Source: Pseudomonas sp. MPC6
Lineage (GTDB): Bacteria > Pseudomonadota > Gammaproteobacteria > Pseudomonadales > Pseudomonadaceae
NCBI RefSeq assembly: GCF_006094435.1
Contig: NZ_CP034782.1
Span: 62,001 to 126,000, forward strand
Direction of reading: 5' to 3'
Length of the DNA stretch: 64,000 nt
Each line of letters begins with the position of its first letter. The stretch's first letter is position 1. The notes beneath the pieces are model-generated. The model ran no database searches. It was not told the origin of the DNA and saw nothing but the letters and a program-made list of their open reading frames with translations. The position numbers and the translations under genes were made by a program. This document shows, piece by piece, positions 1 to 7,466 of this stretch.

Positions 1-2016
1 GTCGTCGAGTGCGTGGGCCAGTAGTTCGTCATCAAGAAGCCCGCCAGGGAAAGAAACCTTCCCGCCGTGATCCACATAACCAGGATCGCCATCCGCTCGA
101 CGAAATACCACAGCTCCATCACGGCGAACGGTACCGACAGAGAACAGATTCGAACTGGACTTGGGATCTATATCCCCGGCAAAAAGGATCGCATTACCTT
201 CTGCATTTTCTTTACGTCTGTGGCTATATGAAAAGCCACGTAATTGACTAATTGCACCAGGGTCGCCATTTGCAGCCCCACGCTCAACCCACTCGCGAAA
301 AGTGAGTTTCTTGTTAGCGGCATCATCTTTTAATTCCCGGCGTAAGACTTGGATTTTAGTTTTCAGTTCCTCGCGGGACCTTAATGTTTCAAACGCGAGA
401 ATACTGTAGAATGCTTTACGATCAAGTGGATTTCTTATTCGAGACTTTATGTCAGCGCGCTGTTGGCAGGCCTGGTCTCGTATAATAATAAATTGTTGCT
501 TGACCCACTCTTTATCAACTCGGCGATATACAAAGGCAGCACGGTAGGCATCGAAACGTGCCCGTGTTGCTTTGCGAAGCTGTGCGCGCTCTTCACGACG
601 ATTTTGACGCTCAAGAGGATCTCGTTTAGGGGAGGCATATTTATCGTAAGTCATGCTGCTCATAAAGCCTTTAAGCAGCTCACGCTCCTGGAACTCGCCA
701 AGACGTTTTACAAGCCGAGCTAAAGACAACTGCTCATGCATGTCACTGGCTTTGATGCCTGTGGCTGAGACTTCGTTAAAATCATATATCGAAAGCCCCC
801 GACCTTTAGGACGAATACCCAATCCAAATTTAGCTAAATTGGAGTGGAGAGTTTGCCATGACAATTTATCGGACTTCAACAATTTGGCTATTTGCTTTCG
901 AGGTTCCCCGCGAGCGTATGAATGGAGACTTTGCTGATCAGCATGACGCTCCATATCAGCAGCCTTGGTTGGAAGTTTGCCTTGCTGCTTTGCTTTACTA
1001 GATGCCCATTGAATGATGGGCTTACCATTCTCTTGGACAACAGTATTTGGCCCATTATCGTGTTGCCAGCCGTAACGCAATTCCAGCTCACGCATTGCAT
1101 AGTCTAATCGAAAGTAATCACGGTCTGGATAAACGGCATTGAATGATTCAGGGTGTACACGGTTTACAGTCATATGAAGGTGTACGTTGTCCGTGTCATG
1201 GTGAATCGCAAATACGTATTGATGGTCTTTCATGCCCACTGCTTCCATGGCATGAAGTCCAGACGCAAAAGCTTGATCGTCAGTTGGTGATTCGTCAGAA
1301 GGCCAACTCAGGATCACATGGTAAACAGGGTCTTTTACTCTCGCATTCTGGGCGGCTACTGCTCGCATCTCTGCAGCCGCGGTAGCCAGGCTTAAGCAGT
1401 TGTGCTGACACGAAACCCCAGAGGTAGATTTCTCGTTTATTGAATCACCCAATAACGAGCCTGATTCGAGTTCCGCTATAGCTTCTTGCTCATCTCCTCG
1501 ATCCCTTCGCTGAGCGGTTGAAGCATGAAACGCAATTGAGGTTCGACGGGCTCGGGCTCGTGCCGCAAAGTCAGGATGATTTCTTGTAGCTTGTCGGAGA
1601 TGACTTGCTGCTGTTGCAAGATGGTTTCGAGCAACGGCAATGCTTCTTTCATGTTCATCGGCATCTAGCTCTTGGTGCTGCTGGTGACTACGTCGGTCAA
1701 CGTTTCCAGAAACTTCGTGTTGAGACGTGACATGTCGACGCCCATCGGTATCAAGAGCCCTTCGAGCACTTCCAAGACGCCCTCGGATGGCATCTGCATC
1801 TGCAAGGCTAATTCGTCCAGTCGCTCGCAGATTGTCTGCTGCTCTTTCGAGATGCGCTCTAGCAGACTCAAGAATTGCGTTGTCTCTTCGGCTGTAGCCT
1901 GGATCGAGCTCATCGGTGAGTTCCTCTTTTTCATCGTCTCGTTGAGTTGCGTATTCAACCAAATCCGCAAAACTGGATTTACCGTCAGCTCTGCGTGGTG
2001 GGACTTTGGCAAGCAT
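1..2016 (-). CDS. traI: TraI-type (MOBP) conjugative relaxase, 3' end outside the window
   Basis: This should be the nickase that cuts oriT and pilots the transferred strand. The frame is open for 672 codons from the ATG at 2016 to the left edge, so the C-terminus is missing. The N-terminus reads MLAKVPPRRADGKSSFADLV, typical of the TraI family. The family block NCLSLATAAAEMRAV lies near 1380 and the metal-binding three-histidine motif HHDTDNVHLHM at 1171-1203. Between the N-terminal tyrosine region and these motifs lies an unusually long linker, rich in Arg, Ala and His, of about 170 residues. It is covered by two open frames on the same strand. The ATG overlaps the traJ stop (TAATG), so the two genes are probably translationally coupled. 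The family call is firm; the exact plasmid type is not known. Confidence 0.9.
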   Translation of the reverse strand, partial: MLAKVPPRRADGKSSFADLVEYATQRDDEKEELTDELDPGYSRRDNAILESARAHLERAADNLRATGRISLADADAIRGRLGSARRALDTDGRRHVTSQHEVSGNVDRRSHQQHQELDADEHERSIAVARNHLATAASHLRQATRNHPDFAARARARRTSIAFHASTAQRRDRGDEQEAIAELESGSLLGDSINEKSTSGVSCQHNCLSLATAAAEMRAVAAQNARVKDPVYHVILSWPSDESPTDDQAFASGLHAMEAVGMKDHQYVFAIHHDTDNVHLHMTVNRVHPESFNAVYPDRDYFRLDYAMRELELRYGWQHDNGPNTVVQENGKPIIQWASSKAKQQGKLPTKAADMERHADQQSLHSYARGEPRKQIAKLLKSDKLSWQTLHSNLAKFGLGIRPKGRGLSIYDFNEVSATGIKASDMHEQLSLARLVKRLGEFQERELLKGFMSSMTYDKYASPKRDPLERQNRREERAQLRKATRARFDAYRAAFVYRRVDKEWVKQQFIIIRDQACQQRADIKSRIRNPLDRKAFYSILAFETLRSREELKTKIQVLRRELKDDAANKKLTFREWVERGAANGDPGAISQLRGFSYSHRRKENAEGNAILFAGDIDPKSSSNLFSVGTVRRDGAVVFRRADGDPGYVDHGGKVSFPGGLLDDELLAHALDD
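1476..1664 (-). CDS. Second small overprinted gene inside the traI linker (62 aa)
   Basis: It starts with ATG immediately after the TAG of the preceding small gene, in the same frame, so translation is probably coupled. Alternatively the two are one gene with an internal amber codon. The protein has MKEALPLLETILQQQQ near its start, then VISDKLQEI, and resembles the neighbour: both carry LLE, a QQ pair, and a hydrophobic heptad. This looks like an ancient tandem duplication written across the relaxase linker. The function is unknown. Confidence 0.45.
   Translation of the reverse strand: MPMNMKEALPLLETILQQQQVISDKLQEIILTLRHEPEPVEPQLRFMLQPLSEGIEEMSKKL
1665..1913 (-). CDS. Small overprinted gene inside the traI linker (82 aa)
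   Basis: This open frame lies in a different frame from traI, entirely within the relaxase linker. The frame is open from a TTG at 2012. The ATG at 1913 is the better start because AAGAGG sits nine bases before it. The protein begins MSSIQATAEETTQF and has a heptad-like helical stretch, LLERISKEQQTICERLDEL, suggesting a coiled coil. The stop (TAG) is followed directly and in the same frame by the ATG of a second small frame with a similar LLE-QQ-I-L-E pattern. By analogy RSF1010 mobB overlaps mobA, so an accessory mobilization role is plausible, but no family was recognised. Confidence 0.5.
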   Translation of the reverse strand: MSSIQATAEETTQFLSLLERISKEQQTICERLDELALQMQMPSEGVLEVLEGLLIPMGVDMSRLNTKFLETLTDVVTSSTKS

Positions 2017-2318
2017 TACGTTCCGATCCTTGATATGGCCGTTTTTAGCTCAACCAGGATCTGTGCGTACTCCTTGGATAGCTTGCCGCCACCTTCGTTA
2101 AACAGGTGCTTTTGAAGCCCCCCAAGCCTGCGCAGCTCGTTGAGGATGTGTCCCTCCATCTTGCTGCGCGTGCGCCGATTCAACGCAGCCGCGAGCATGA
2201 ATTGCCCAACGCTTTGGCCGCAGTCATATGCCTTCTGTCGAACGGTTTCTTCCTCGTCTTCAAAACACCTAATAGGTGGCAGGCGGCCGGTTCGGCGCCG
2301 CTGTTCACTCGTACTCAT
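2016..2318 (-). CDS. traJ: TraJ/MobC-like relaxosome accessory protein
   Basis: The 100-residue basic protein has an N-terminal segment RTGRLPPIRCFEDEEETVRQKA typical of ribbon-helix-helix relaxosome proteins. Its C-terminal helix region (LNELRRLGGLQKHLFN) resembles the MobC/TraJ family. Such proteins bind the arm of the oriT inverted repeat and recruit the relaxase. It is the first gene of the minus-strand transfer operon. Its TAA overlaps the relaxase ATG, and the presumed oriT lies just upstream of its start, which fits the IncP arrangement. Family membership is clear; assignment of the name traJ rests on position. Confidence 0.75.
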   Translation of the reverse strand: MSTSEQRRRTGRLPPIRCFEDEEETVRQKAYDCGQSVGQFMLAAALNRRTRSKMEGHILNELRRLGGLQKHLFNEGGGKLSKEYAQILVELKTAISRIGT

Positions 2319-2329
2319 AAATAGGTCCT

Positions 2330-2550
2330 TCTCTGTTCAAGGGGTCTCGGGGCGCAGCCCTGAGCAGGGAGGTAGGCATCGCAAGGGAGTGAAACGACTG
2401 CAGCGAGGCCGGTTGTACGTACGCCATTTATGGCGGGAGTACAAACCCTACCCTGTCCAAATTTATAGACCTTATTTCGTATGCAGGCTATCGTACAGAC
2501 CTTGACTGCGCAAGAGATGCCCATAGAATCGAGTCAAATGCACATTCTGA
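2330..2550. other. Probable origin of transfer (oriT)
   Basis: This gene-free stretch lies between divergent traJ-traI and traK-traL-traM, as in IncP plasmids. It contains an imperfect inverted repeat (2413-2444) followed by ACCCTACCCTGTCC. The core TACCCTG|T resembles the IncP nick consensus YATCCTG|Y and would place the nick near 2455/2456, about 11 bases beyond the repeat. The position and layout are seen in the sequence. The nick is an inference. Confidence 0.7.
2413..2444. repeat. oriT inverted repeat, 15-bp arms
   Basis: The left arm TTGTACGTACGCCAT (2413-2427) and right arm ATGGCGGGAGTACAA (2430-2444) pair except for a short internal mismatch and are separated by two bases. By analogy with RP4 this is the binding site of the TraJ-type protein next to the nick. 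Confidence 0.7.
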
Positions 2551-2560
2551 GGAAAGGCGA

Positions 2561-3001
2561 ATGGCGATCAGCGTTTCGCAGATAGAAATACTTCGAGGGA
2601 AGCTTGAGGAGATGCCTCAGGTAGAAGATCCAGATCGAAAGGTTTCAAAGCTGGAAGCAGTAAGGATGATGGCCTCGTCTATCCGAGACTTGCAGTCTCG
2701 GGGGTACAACATCGAGAAAATTGCAGAAATCCTTACAGATAGCGGCTTGGACATCGCTCCAACAACGCTAAAAAGCTATCTCACGAAGGTGAAGGGGTCG
2801 CCGGGGAAATCAAATCCGCGCACCAGCAGTAAACCCCGTAGCACATCGAATGGCGCTAGTCGTGGGGAGGGGAAAAAAGCACCAGAAAAGCCCGTTCCGG
2901 AAGTCAATCCGAAACCTGCGAGTAACACGAAAATTGCACCCGGAGTAACACCGGTTACACCTGGTAGTTTCAAACCTAAGGATGATACTGATGAAATCTA
3001 A
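2561..3001 (+). CDS. traK: TraK-like oriT-binding accessory protein
   Basis: This is the first gene of the plus-strand transfer operon, with the strong ribosome site AGGAAAGG before its ATG. The N-terminal half (residues about 25-75) carries the segment SIRDLQSRGYNIEKIAEIL, followed by a predicted second helix ending TLKSYLTKVKG. This resembles the DNA-binding fold of TraK-like proteins. The C-terminal half is a disordered Pro/Lys/Ser-rich tail. TraK of IncP plasmids bends oriT DNA, and this protein is likely to do the same. The gene overlaps the start of the ATPase gene that follows. The symbol is assigned by position and fold, not by close similarity. Confidence 0.65.
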   Translation: MAISVSQIEILRGKLEEMPQVEDPDRKVSKLEAVRMMASSIRDLQSRGYNIEKIAEILTDSGLDIAPTTLKSYLTKVKGSPGKSNPRTSSKPRSTSNGASRGEGKKAPEKPVPEVNPKPASNTKIAPGVTPVTPGSFKPKDDTDEI

Positions 3002-3692
3002 AGACGCTAAAAAAGGTGACATTTACGTCGTCGGCGGTGGTAAGGGCGGTGTAGGAAAAAGTTTCACCACGATTGCGCTTGTTGATTCCCTGGAACAAGC
3101 TGGGGTGAAGGTTCTCGTCATCGAGTCGGACACGTCAAACCCTGATGTTTGGAAAATGTACAAAGACCAGATTGAAACAAGGCTGATTGACCTTGATGAT
3201 GCAAATGGATGGATTGACCTAGTTAACGCTTGCGATGAATTCAAAGACCACGTTGTAGTGATCAATACAGCGGCACGAAACAATAAAGGTGTGGTGGCTT
3301 ACGGGGAGACGCTTAATAGCACCTTAGCGGAATTGGGTCGGGAGCTTACAACGCTGTGGGTAATCAACCGTCAGAGAGATAGCCTTGAGCTACTTAAGGA
3401 GTACCGTGATGCGCTTCCAGGGACCAAGGTGCATGTAATCAGAAACGGATATTTCGGCGACGAACAAAAATTCGAACTCTACAACTTTTCAAAAACGCGT
3501 GAGTCCATTGAAAGTGAAGGGGGAAAATCCCTATTACTTCCTGATCTTGCAGATAGGGTCAGTGACGATTTGTACAGTAAACGTTTGTCGATTTCACGAG
3601 CTATGACCGAACTCCCAATTGGTAATCGTGCAGAACTATCCCGTTGGCGGCGTGATGCAGCGCGTATGATTGGCGAGGTGATTGATGGATGA
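2991..3692 (+). CDS. traL: TraL-like ParA/MinD-family P-loop ATPase
   Basis: The protein has a deviant Walker A motif GGGKGGVGKSFTT near residue 13 and the ParA-like segment VLVIESDTSNPDVWK. This places it with TraL of IncP-type systems. TraL is encoded in the relaxosome operon; its exact role in transfer is not well defined. I chose ATG 2991 (MKSKDAKKGD) rather than ATG 2982 because AAGG lies nine bases upstream. The gene overlaps traK at its 5' end and traM at its 3' end, so all three are probably co-translated. Confidence 0.75.
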   Translation: MKSKDAKKGDIYVVGGGKGGVGKSFTTIALVDSLEQAGVKVLVIESDTSNPDVWKMYKDQIETRLIDLDDANGWIDLVNACDEFKDHVVVINTAARNNKGVVAYGETLNSTLAELGRELTTLWVINRQRDSLELLKEYRDALPGTKVHVIRNGYFGDEQKFELYNFSKTRESIESEGGKSLLLPDLADRVSDDLYSKRLSISRAMTELPIGNRAELSRWRRDAARMIGEVIDG

Positions 3693-4323
3693 CATTGAAA
3701 GCAGTTTTAAGGCATTACTCGGGCGTCAACCATCAGAAAAGGAGGTTGAAAGGTTATACCGTGTTAAAAACGCGCTAAACATACGTGACAATGATGCGAT
3801 GTGGATGATTCTGATGGCTCTAGAATCATATGACACGCTATACAGCAAATACCCTGCGCTCATCGCGGGCCAGGTCGATGTGGTTATCGAAAAACAGAGA
3901 GAACTTATTGCTGAAATCGTTGACGCTGAAAGCAAGAAAGCTTTGAGTACACTTTCCGCCGCGGTGGCTCAAACCAGTCATCTTGTTGCTACTAAAGTTG
4001 CCAATACAGCACGTTGGCAAGCATGGGGTTGGGTTTGTGTCGGGCTGATTGCATTTGGTGCTCTGTGCCTAACTGCTGGGTTCGTCTTAGGCAGTGGTAA
4101 CATGCCTTTTTGGGCATTAACCCATCAGACAAACAATCCGCTCGAAATCGTCGTATCAATTTTGCTGAAAGCGCCGGTTGGTTGGATGATTCCATTAATA
4201 AGCTCTGCAGTTGTTATCGTAACGCTCGCAAGCAACCGTCAACACGCTATTGGAAGGCCTATAATCATCAGCCTATTACTGCTGGTTTCTTTGTCCATCT
4301 ACTGCATACACACGATAATTTGA
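3685..4323 (+). CDS. traM: TraM-like conjugal transfer membrane protein
   Basis: The protein has about 212 residues. An amphipathic N-terminal region is followed by three hydrophobic segments: about residues 112-135 (WGWVCVGLIAFGALCLTAG), 155-180 and 190-210. It is the third gene of the traK-L-M operon and starts within the last codons of traL. In IncP plasmids TraM occupies this slot. The role is probably membrane anchoring of the transfer complex. The assignment relies on synteny and topology. Confidence 0.6.
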   Translation: MDDIESSFKALLGRQPSEKEVERLYRVKNALNIRDNDAMWMILMALESYDTLYSKYPALIAGQVDVVIEKQRELIAEIVDAESKKALSTLSAAVAQTSHLVATKVANTARWQAWGWVCVGLIAFGALCLTAGFVLGSGNMPFWALTHQTNNPLEIVVSILLKAPVGWMIPLISSAVVIVTLASNRQHAIGRPIIISLLLLVSLSIYCIHTII

Positions 4324-4326
4324 TAC

Positions 4327-4345
4327 AAACCCCGGGGGTTTTTTT
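4327..4345 (+). terminator. Rho-independent terminator after traM
   Basis: AAACCCC pairs with GGGGGTTT and is followed directly by a run of T, three bases after the traM stop. It closes the traK-L-M operon. Confidence 0.75.
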
Positions 4346-4364
4346 ATTTGGCCCAATCATTCCG

Positions 4365-4399
4365 TATAATATCTACAATACAAAATTGTTTGATATAAT
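4365..4399 (+). promoter_or_regulatory. Possible promoter for the hypothetical gene at 4426
   Basis: Two TATAAT hexamers (4365-4370 and 4394-4399) stand in an AT-rich stretch just after the terminator. No convincing -35 hexamer is visible, so the start point is open. Confidence 0.35.
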
Positions 4400-4425
4400 G
4401 GCTTACCATATCCACGGAGGTGATT

Positions 4426-4923
4426 ATGAACAGTTATGAAAATATCAAAGCAATTCGTGCTGCGGGTGTAACTCTTAAAGGATACAGCGAATCTGAAACG
4501 CATCGTGGCCTTGCATGGTCGTGCAAGGTTTATTATCAAAACAAGGTTGGACTTGTTAGCAATTCCGGTACTGGCGGAATTACTGCCTGTCACGTTCCAT
4601 CCGAAAAGATACTATCTATCGTAAACGACTTAAAGTTAAACGGTTACAAGCTTACGTTGGATCTGGCAGGACATGAAGGCATTGAGCCAACCGAGCCTGG
4701 CGAATGGTTTGTGGATGCAATCACTCAAATGGTTGACGAAGTTGCACGCCTTAGACAGCTAAAACGCTTGGTTAAAACGCACCTGATAATAAGACAACAC
4801 TCGTCTGAAAATGAATTTTCGTTTTATAAAGTGGTTCCAAGTGACGCTTCAAAAGCTCGACTGGTGAGGCAGCTTGGAAGCGACCTCATAGACTTCATGA
4901 ACGATGAAATACAGCGTTTGTGA
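4426..4923 (+). CDS. Hypothetical protein, 165 aa
   Basis: It starts MNSYENIKAIRAAG, and GGAGG lies five bases before the ATG, an excellent ribosome site. The protein is soluble with mixed charge. It begins with a possible beta-rich region (KVYYQNKVGLVSNSGTGGITACHV) and ends in a helical, basic C-terminal half. I recognise no family. It has its own terminator upstream and probably its own promoter, so it is likely a separate plasmid cargo or regulatory gene. Confidence 0.65.
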   Translation: MNSYENIKAIRAAGVTLKGYSESETHRGLAWSCKVYYQNKVGLVSNSGTGGITACHVPSEKILSIVNDLKLNGYKLTLDLAGHEGIEPTEPGEWFVDAITQMVDEVARLRQLKRLVKTHLIIRQHSSENEFSFYKVVPSDASKARLVRQLGSDLIDFMNDEIQRL

Positions 4924-4944
4924 CGCTGTATGTTATCCAGACGC

Positions 4945-4965
4945 GAACCCGCAATGGGCGGGTTC
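4945..4965 (+). terminator. Hairpin after the hypothetical gene
   Basis: A perfect 8-bp stem GAACCCGC/GCGGGTTC with a five-base loop lies about 20 bases after the stop. It lacks a T-run, so termination is only possible. Confidence 0.4.
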
Positions 4966-5001
4966 CTCATAAAGCCTTTCTAACCTAATTCGTAGAGACC
5001 T

Positions 5002-5256
5002 ATGGAAATTGGTAACCAGCTCCATGATGCCTTTTTGGCCGAGGTGGCCGATATCGAAGCTTGGGCTTTCGGGCACGGACCCCGGGACGTGCGTGAGAAA
5101 CATGACGCCTCGGCTGGTGAACTCAGAGGTACGATCGCCGTGGTTGTAATGACCAGGATTGCTCTGGGGGATCCCGGGTTTGAGGAAGCTTTTCCAGAGT
5201 ACGCACACGCGAATCCCTACAACCATGACTGGACTGCGCCTACAAAATCTGGTTAA
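5002..5256 (+). CDS. Doubtful small open frame (84 aa)
   Basis: The open frame reads MEIGNQLHDAFLAEVADIEA and has no clear ribosome site. An equally long open frame lies on the opposite strand. Neither resembles a family known to me. One of them could be a degenerate remnant, and the stretch 4966-5318 may simply be non-coding. Confidence 0.2.
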   Translation: MEIGNQLHDAFLAEVADIEAWAFGHGPRDVREKHDASAGELRGTIAVVVMTRIALGDPGFEEAFPEYAHANPYNHDWTAPTKSG

Positions 5257-5318
5257 CCCCTCCTCCTCATTAATGGTGATAAAAACCGTTATCGTGAGTT
5301 TTTTCTAAGGATGACGTT

Positions 5319-5588
5319 ATGGCTCAGCAGGTGACTTCCATTCCTACCGCGACCCAATTATGCGCAGTCGGAAATTATGCGCAGTTCGCCCCTACCCGGT
5401 TTCGTGATCGCATAGTCCGTCTGCTTTCCGGGTCTCCTGGCGCGTTTCCGACACGCCATAATTTTCGGTGGTTTCCTGTAGAGTCCGCTCCCTGGCGAGA
5501 CTTGATCGCCGCCATGGCCCCACCAGGAAGCAAGCTCACGCGCTATCGCCCGATTGACGCCCTGCTGAAGTTTCTGGAAAGTCTCTGA
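5319..5588 (+). CDS. Open frame within an inverted-repeat unit (89 aa)
   Basis: The frame begins with ATG GCT CAG, with TAAGGATG nine bases before it. The left 25-bp inverted repeat falls inside its 5' part, so the N-terminal residues are encoded by the repeat itself. The C-terminal half (APWRDLIAAMAPPGSKLTRY) looks like ordinary protein sequence. No family was recognised. It may be a captured gene fragment carried between the repeats. Confidence 0.3.
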   Translation: MAQQVTSIPTATQLCAVGNYAQFAPTRFRDRIVRLLSGSPGAFPTRHNFRWFPVESAPWRDLIAAMAPPGSKLTRYRPIDALLKFLESL

Positions 5589-5675
5589 AATTATGCAAAG
5601 TCGGCAGTGGTGGGCAACCAGGCGCGCTGCCACCACCGCCGCATACCTGACATAATTTCCGACTGCGCATAATTG
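5355..5675. repeat. 321-bp unit closed by perfect 25-bp inverted repeats
   Basis: Bases 5355-5379 and 5651-5675 are exact reverse complements (core TTATGCGCAGTCGGAAATTATG). Variants of the same motif recur at 5455-5467, 5588-5604 and 5676-5690. The repeated AATTATGC(G/A)CAG half-sites look like recombinase core sites rather than a transcription terminator. The right repeat abuts an IS66 remnant. The unit may be a small non-autonomous element or a tandem array of integrase sites. Confidence 0.6.
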
Positions 5676-5891
5676 CGATTATGCACAGCTTGGCATAAAC
5701 GCAAGAACTGGCTCTTTGCAGTTTCACTGCGCAGCGGCAAACGGGCAGCGGAGATCATGAGTTTGATCCAGACGGCGCGACTCAACGGGCACGATCCGTA
5801 TGCTTATTTGAAGGACGTCCTCACGCGCCTGCCGACGCAGCGGGCGAGTGAGATTGCGGAGCTGCTGCCGCATAAATGGCGACCGGTTTAG
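5676..5891 (+). pseudogene. IS66-family transposase (TnpC) C-terminal remnant
   Basis: The frame reads NWLFAVSLRSGKRAAEIMSL then TARLNGHDPYAYLKDVLTRL and ELLPHKW, the conserved extreme C-terminus of IS66 TnpC. Everything upstream of this segment is missing and is replaced by the inverted-repeat unit. It cannot encode a working transposase. Confidence 0.85.
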
Positions 5892-5925
5892 TTGCGCAAG
5901 ACGGGATGGCCGGACGTACCGTTGC

Positions 5926-6873
5926 TCATTGAGCCAGTTTGGCTTTCACCGCATCCGGGCCCGGCTTTCCGTCCCAAGTAGTGACACCGGCCAGCCAAAT
6001 ATCAAGCATTTGCGGATTCTTTTTAAGCCAGGCTTTGGCAGCAGATTCTGGCTCCATCTTGTCATCCAAGATTGAACCCATGATGTGGTTCTCCATGGTC
6101 AAGCTGAAACTCAGGTTTTTGAGGAGTTGACCAACGTTTTGGCATTGATCGACGTAGCCTTTTCGTGTGTTCGTATAGACGGTAGCTTGTCCGAAGTTGG
6201 GGCCAAAGATCGCGTCCCCTCCCGTCAGGTATTTCATGTTAAAGCGTGTATTCATAGGGTGGGGTTCCCAAGCTAAAAACACGATGGCGGACTTACGTCG
6301 TTGCGCTCGCTCGACCTGGGATAGCATGCCGGATTCACTGGAAGCGACAACCGTGAAGCCGGCGTCCTTCAAACCGAAGGCGTTTTCGTCGATGGCCTTG
6401 AGCACTGCAGCGTTGCCTCCATCGCCCGCTTCAAGGCCGTAGATCTTACTACCCAATTCGTCTTTGAATTTGACGATGTCGGAGAAATCTTTGAGGCCGC
6501 GATCCCAAAGCTCTTGAGGTACAGCCAAGGTGTATTTGGCATTTTCCAAGTTTGCGCGGACTGTATCGATTTTACCGGCTTCTCGATAGGGCTTCAGATC
6601 CGCTTCCATGGTCGGAATCCAGGTGCCCAGAAAAACATCCAGGTTTCTACCCTCGGCTAATGCTTTGTAGGTAAGAGGGACACCGAGTAACGTCACCTTG
6701 GTTTGGTAGCCAAGACTCTTCAAAATGGTTGTGGTCAGAGCTGTTGTGCTCTGGATATCCGTCCAGCCAGGATCGGAAAGTTTAACGAGGCGACACTGCT
6801 CTGGTTCGGCAGCAAAAGTTGTGAATGACGCTGTGAGGGAAAACATCAGTAGCATGGGAAGCGAAGCTTTCAT
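5926..6873 (-). CDS. caiX: CaiX-like carnitine/betaine substrate-binding protein
   Basis: This is a periplasmic OpuAC/ProX-type binding protein of an ABC uptake system. The ATG at 6873 gives a signal peptide (MKASLPMLLMFSLTASFTTF with an AEP cleavage region). The open frame extends further upstream but without a signal sequence. Family landmarks include LVKLSDPGWTDIQS, LDVFLGTWIP, YGLEAGDGGN and FLAWEPHPMN. It is the last gene of the carnitine operon, and no permease or ATPase is beside it. In Pseudomonas, CaiX is known to feed the choline/betaine/carnitine transporter encoded elsewhere. The substrate is inferred from the neighbours. Confidence 0.8.
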   Translation of the reverse strand: MKASLPMLLMFSLTASFTTFAAEPEQCRLVKLSDPGWTDIQSTTALTTTILKSLGYQTKVTLLGVPLTYKALAEGRNLDVFLGTWIPTMEADLKPYREAGKIDTVRANLENAKYTLAVPQELWDRGLKDFSDIVKFKDELGSKIYGLEAGDGGNAAVLKAIDENAFGLKDAGFTVVASSESGMLSQVERAQRRKSAIVFLAWEPHPMNTRFNMKYLTGGDAIFGPNFGQATVYTNTRKGYVDQCQNVGQLLKNLSFSLTMENHIMGSILDDKMEPESAAKAWLKKNPQMLDIWLAGVTTWDGKPGPDAVKAKLAQ

Positions 6874-6943
6874 GGCGCGAGTTCCTCGAAAATGTCGACA
6901 ATTAGATCGACAGTTATTGTTATTACATCGACGGTACTTATTT

Positions 6944-7417
6944 TTATTTTCGGATTTCGATCTTTCGGCTACACCACTGCGGACGCGCCAATCCATGGTG
7001 CAGGTTGTACATATCGCTTACGCGCTGATCTGACTGCGCCGTAAAAGGCGCTGAGCGGCCAACACGTTGGTCAATGTTCATCAATAGCTGCTCACTGGCC
7101 GCAAGCAGTTGCGAAGTACCCGGACGGTATAGGTGGTGCACGATGTGAAGGCGTTTGTAATCTCTATCGATCAACTGGGTGCGTACCTGCACCACATCGT
7201 CCAGCTTCGCTTGAAACAGGTAGTTGATGTGCGCTTCAAGCGTGTAAAGCGTATGCCCAGAAATGGCCCGACTTTTTTCATCTAGACCAATATTTTCCAT
7301 TAGCGCGTCGGTGGCATAGCTGAACAGCAAGAAATAAAACGCATCTCGTAAGTGGCCGTTGTAGTCGATCCAGTCCTCTATGATCGGAGTTTCGAAAGTC
7401 ATCAGTAAGTTGTTCAA
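6944..7417 (-). CDS. cdhB: CdhB-like hotdog thioesterase (betainyl-CoA hydrolase)
   Basis: This is a hotdog-fold thioesterase of the 4HBT type. The conserved motif IEDWIDYNGHLRDAFY (Asn-Gly-His then Asp) sits near residue 15. In the Pseudomonas carnitine pathway the corresponding enzyme releases glycine betaine from betainyl-CoA, the product of the CdhC reaction. The likely start is TTG 7417, which has AAAGGA six bases upstream. ATG 7402 (MTFETPII) has no ribosome site. It lies 49 bases after the reductase and 70 before caiX in the same operon. Confidence 0.75.
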   Translation of the reverse strand: MNNLLMTFETPIIEDWIDYNGHLRDAFYFLLFSYATDALMENIGLDEKSRAISGHTLYTLEAHINYLFQAKLDDVVQVRTQLIDRDYKRLHIVHHLYRPGTSQLLAASEQLLMNIDQRVGRSAPFTAQSDQRVSDMYNLHHGLARPQWCSRKIEIRK

Positions 7418-7466
7418 GGGTTATCCTTTAGGAATGAGGCCTGCCCAAGGCTGGCCGAGAACAGCG

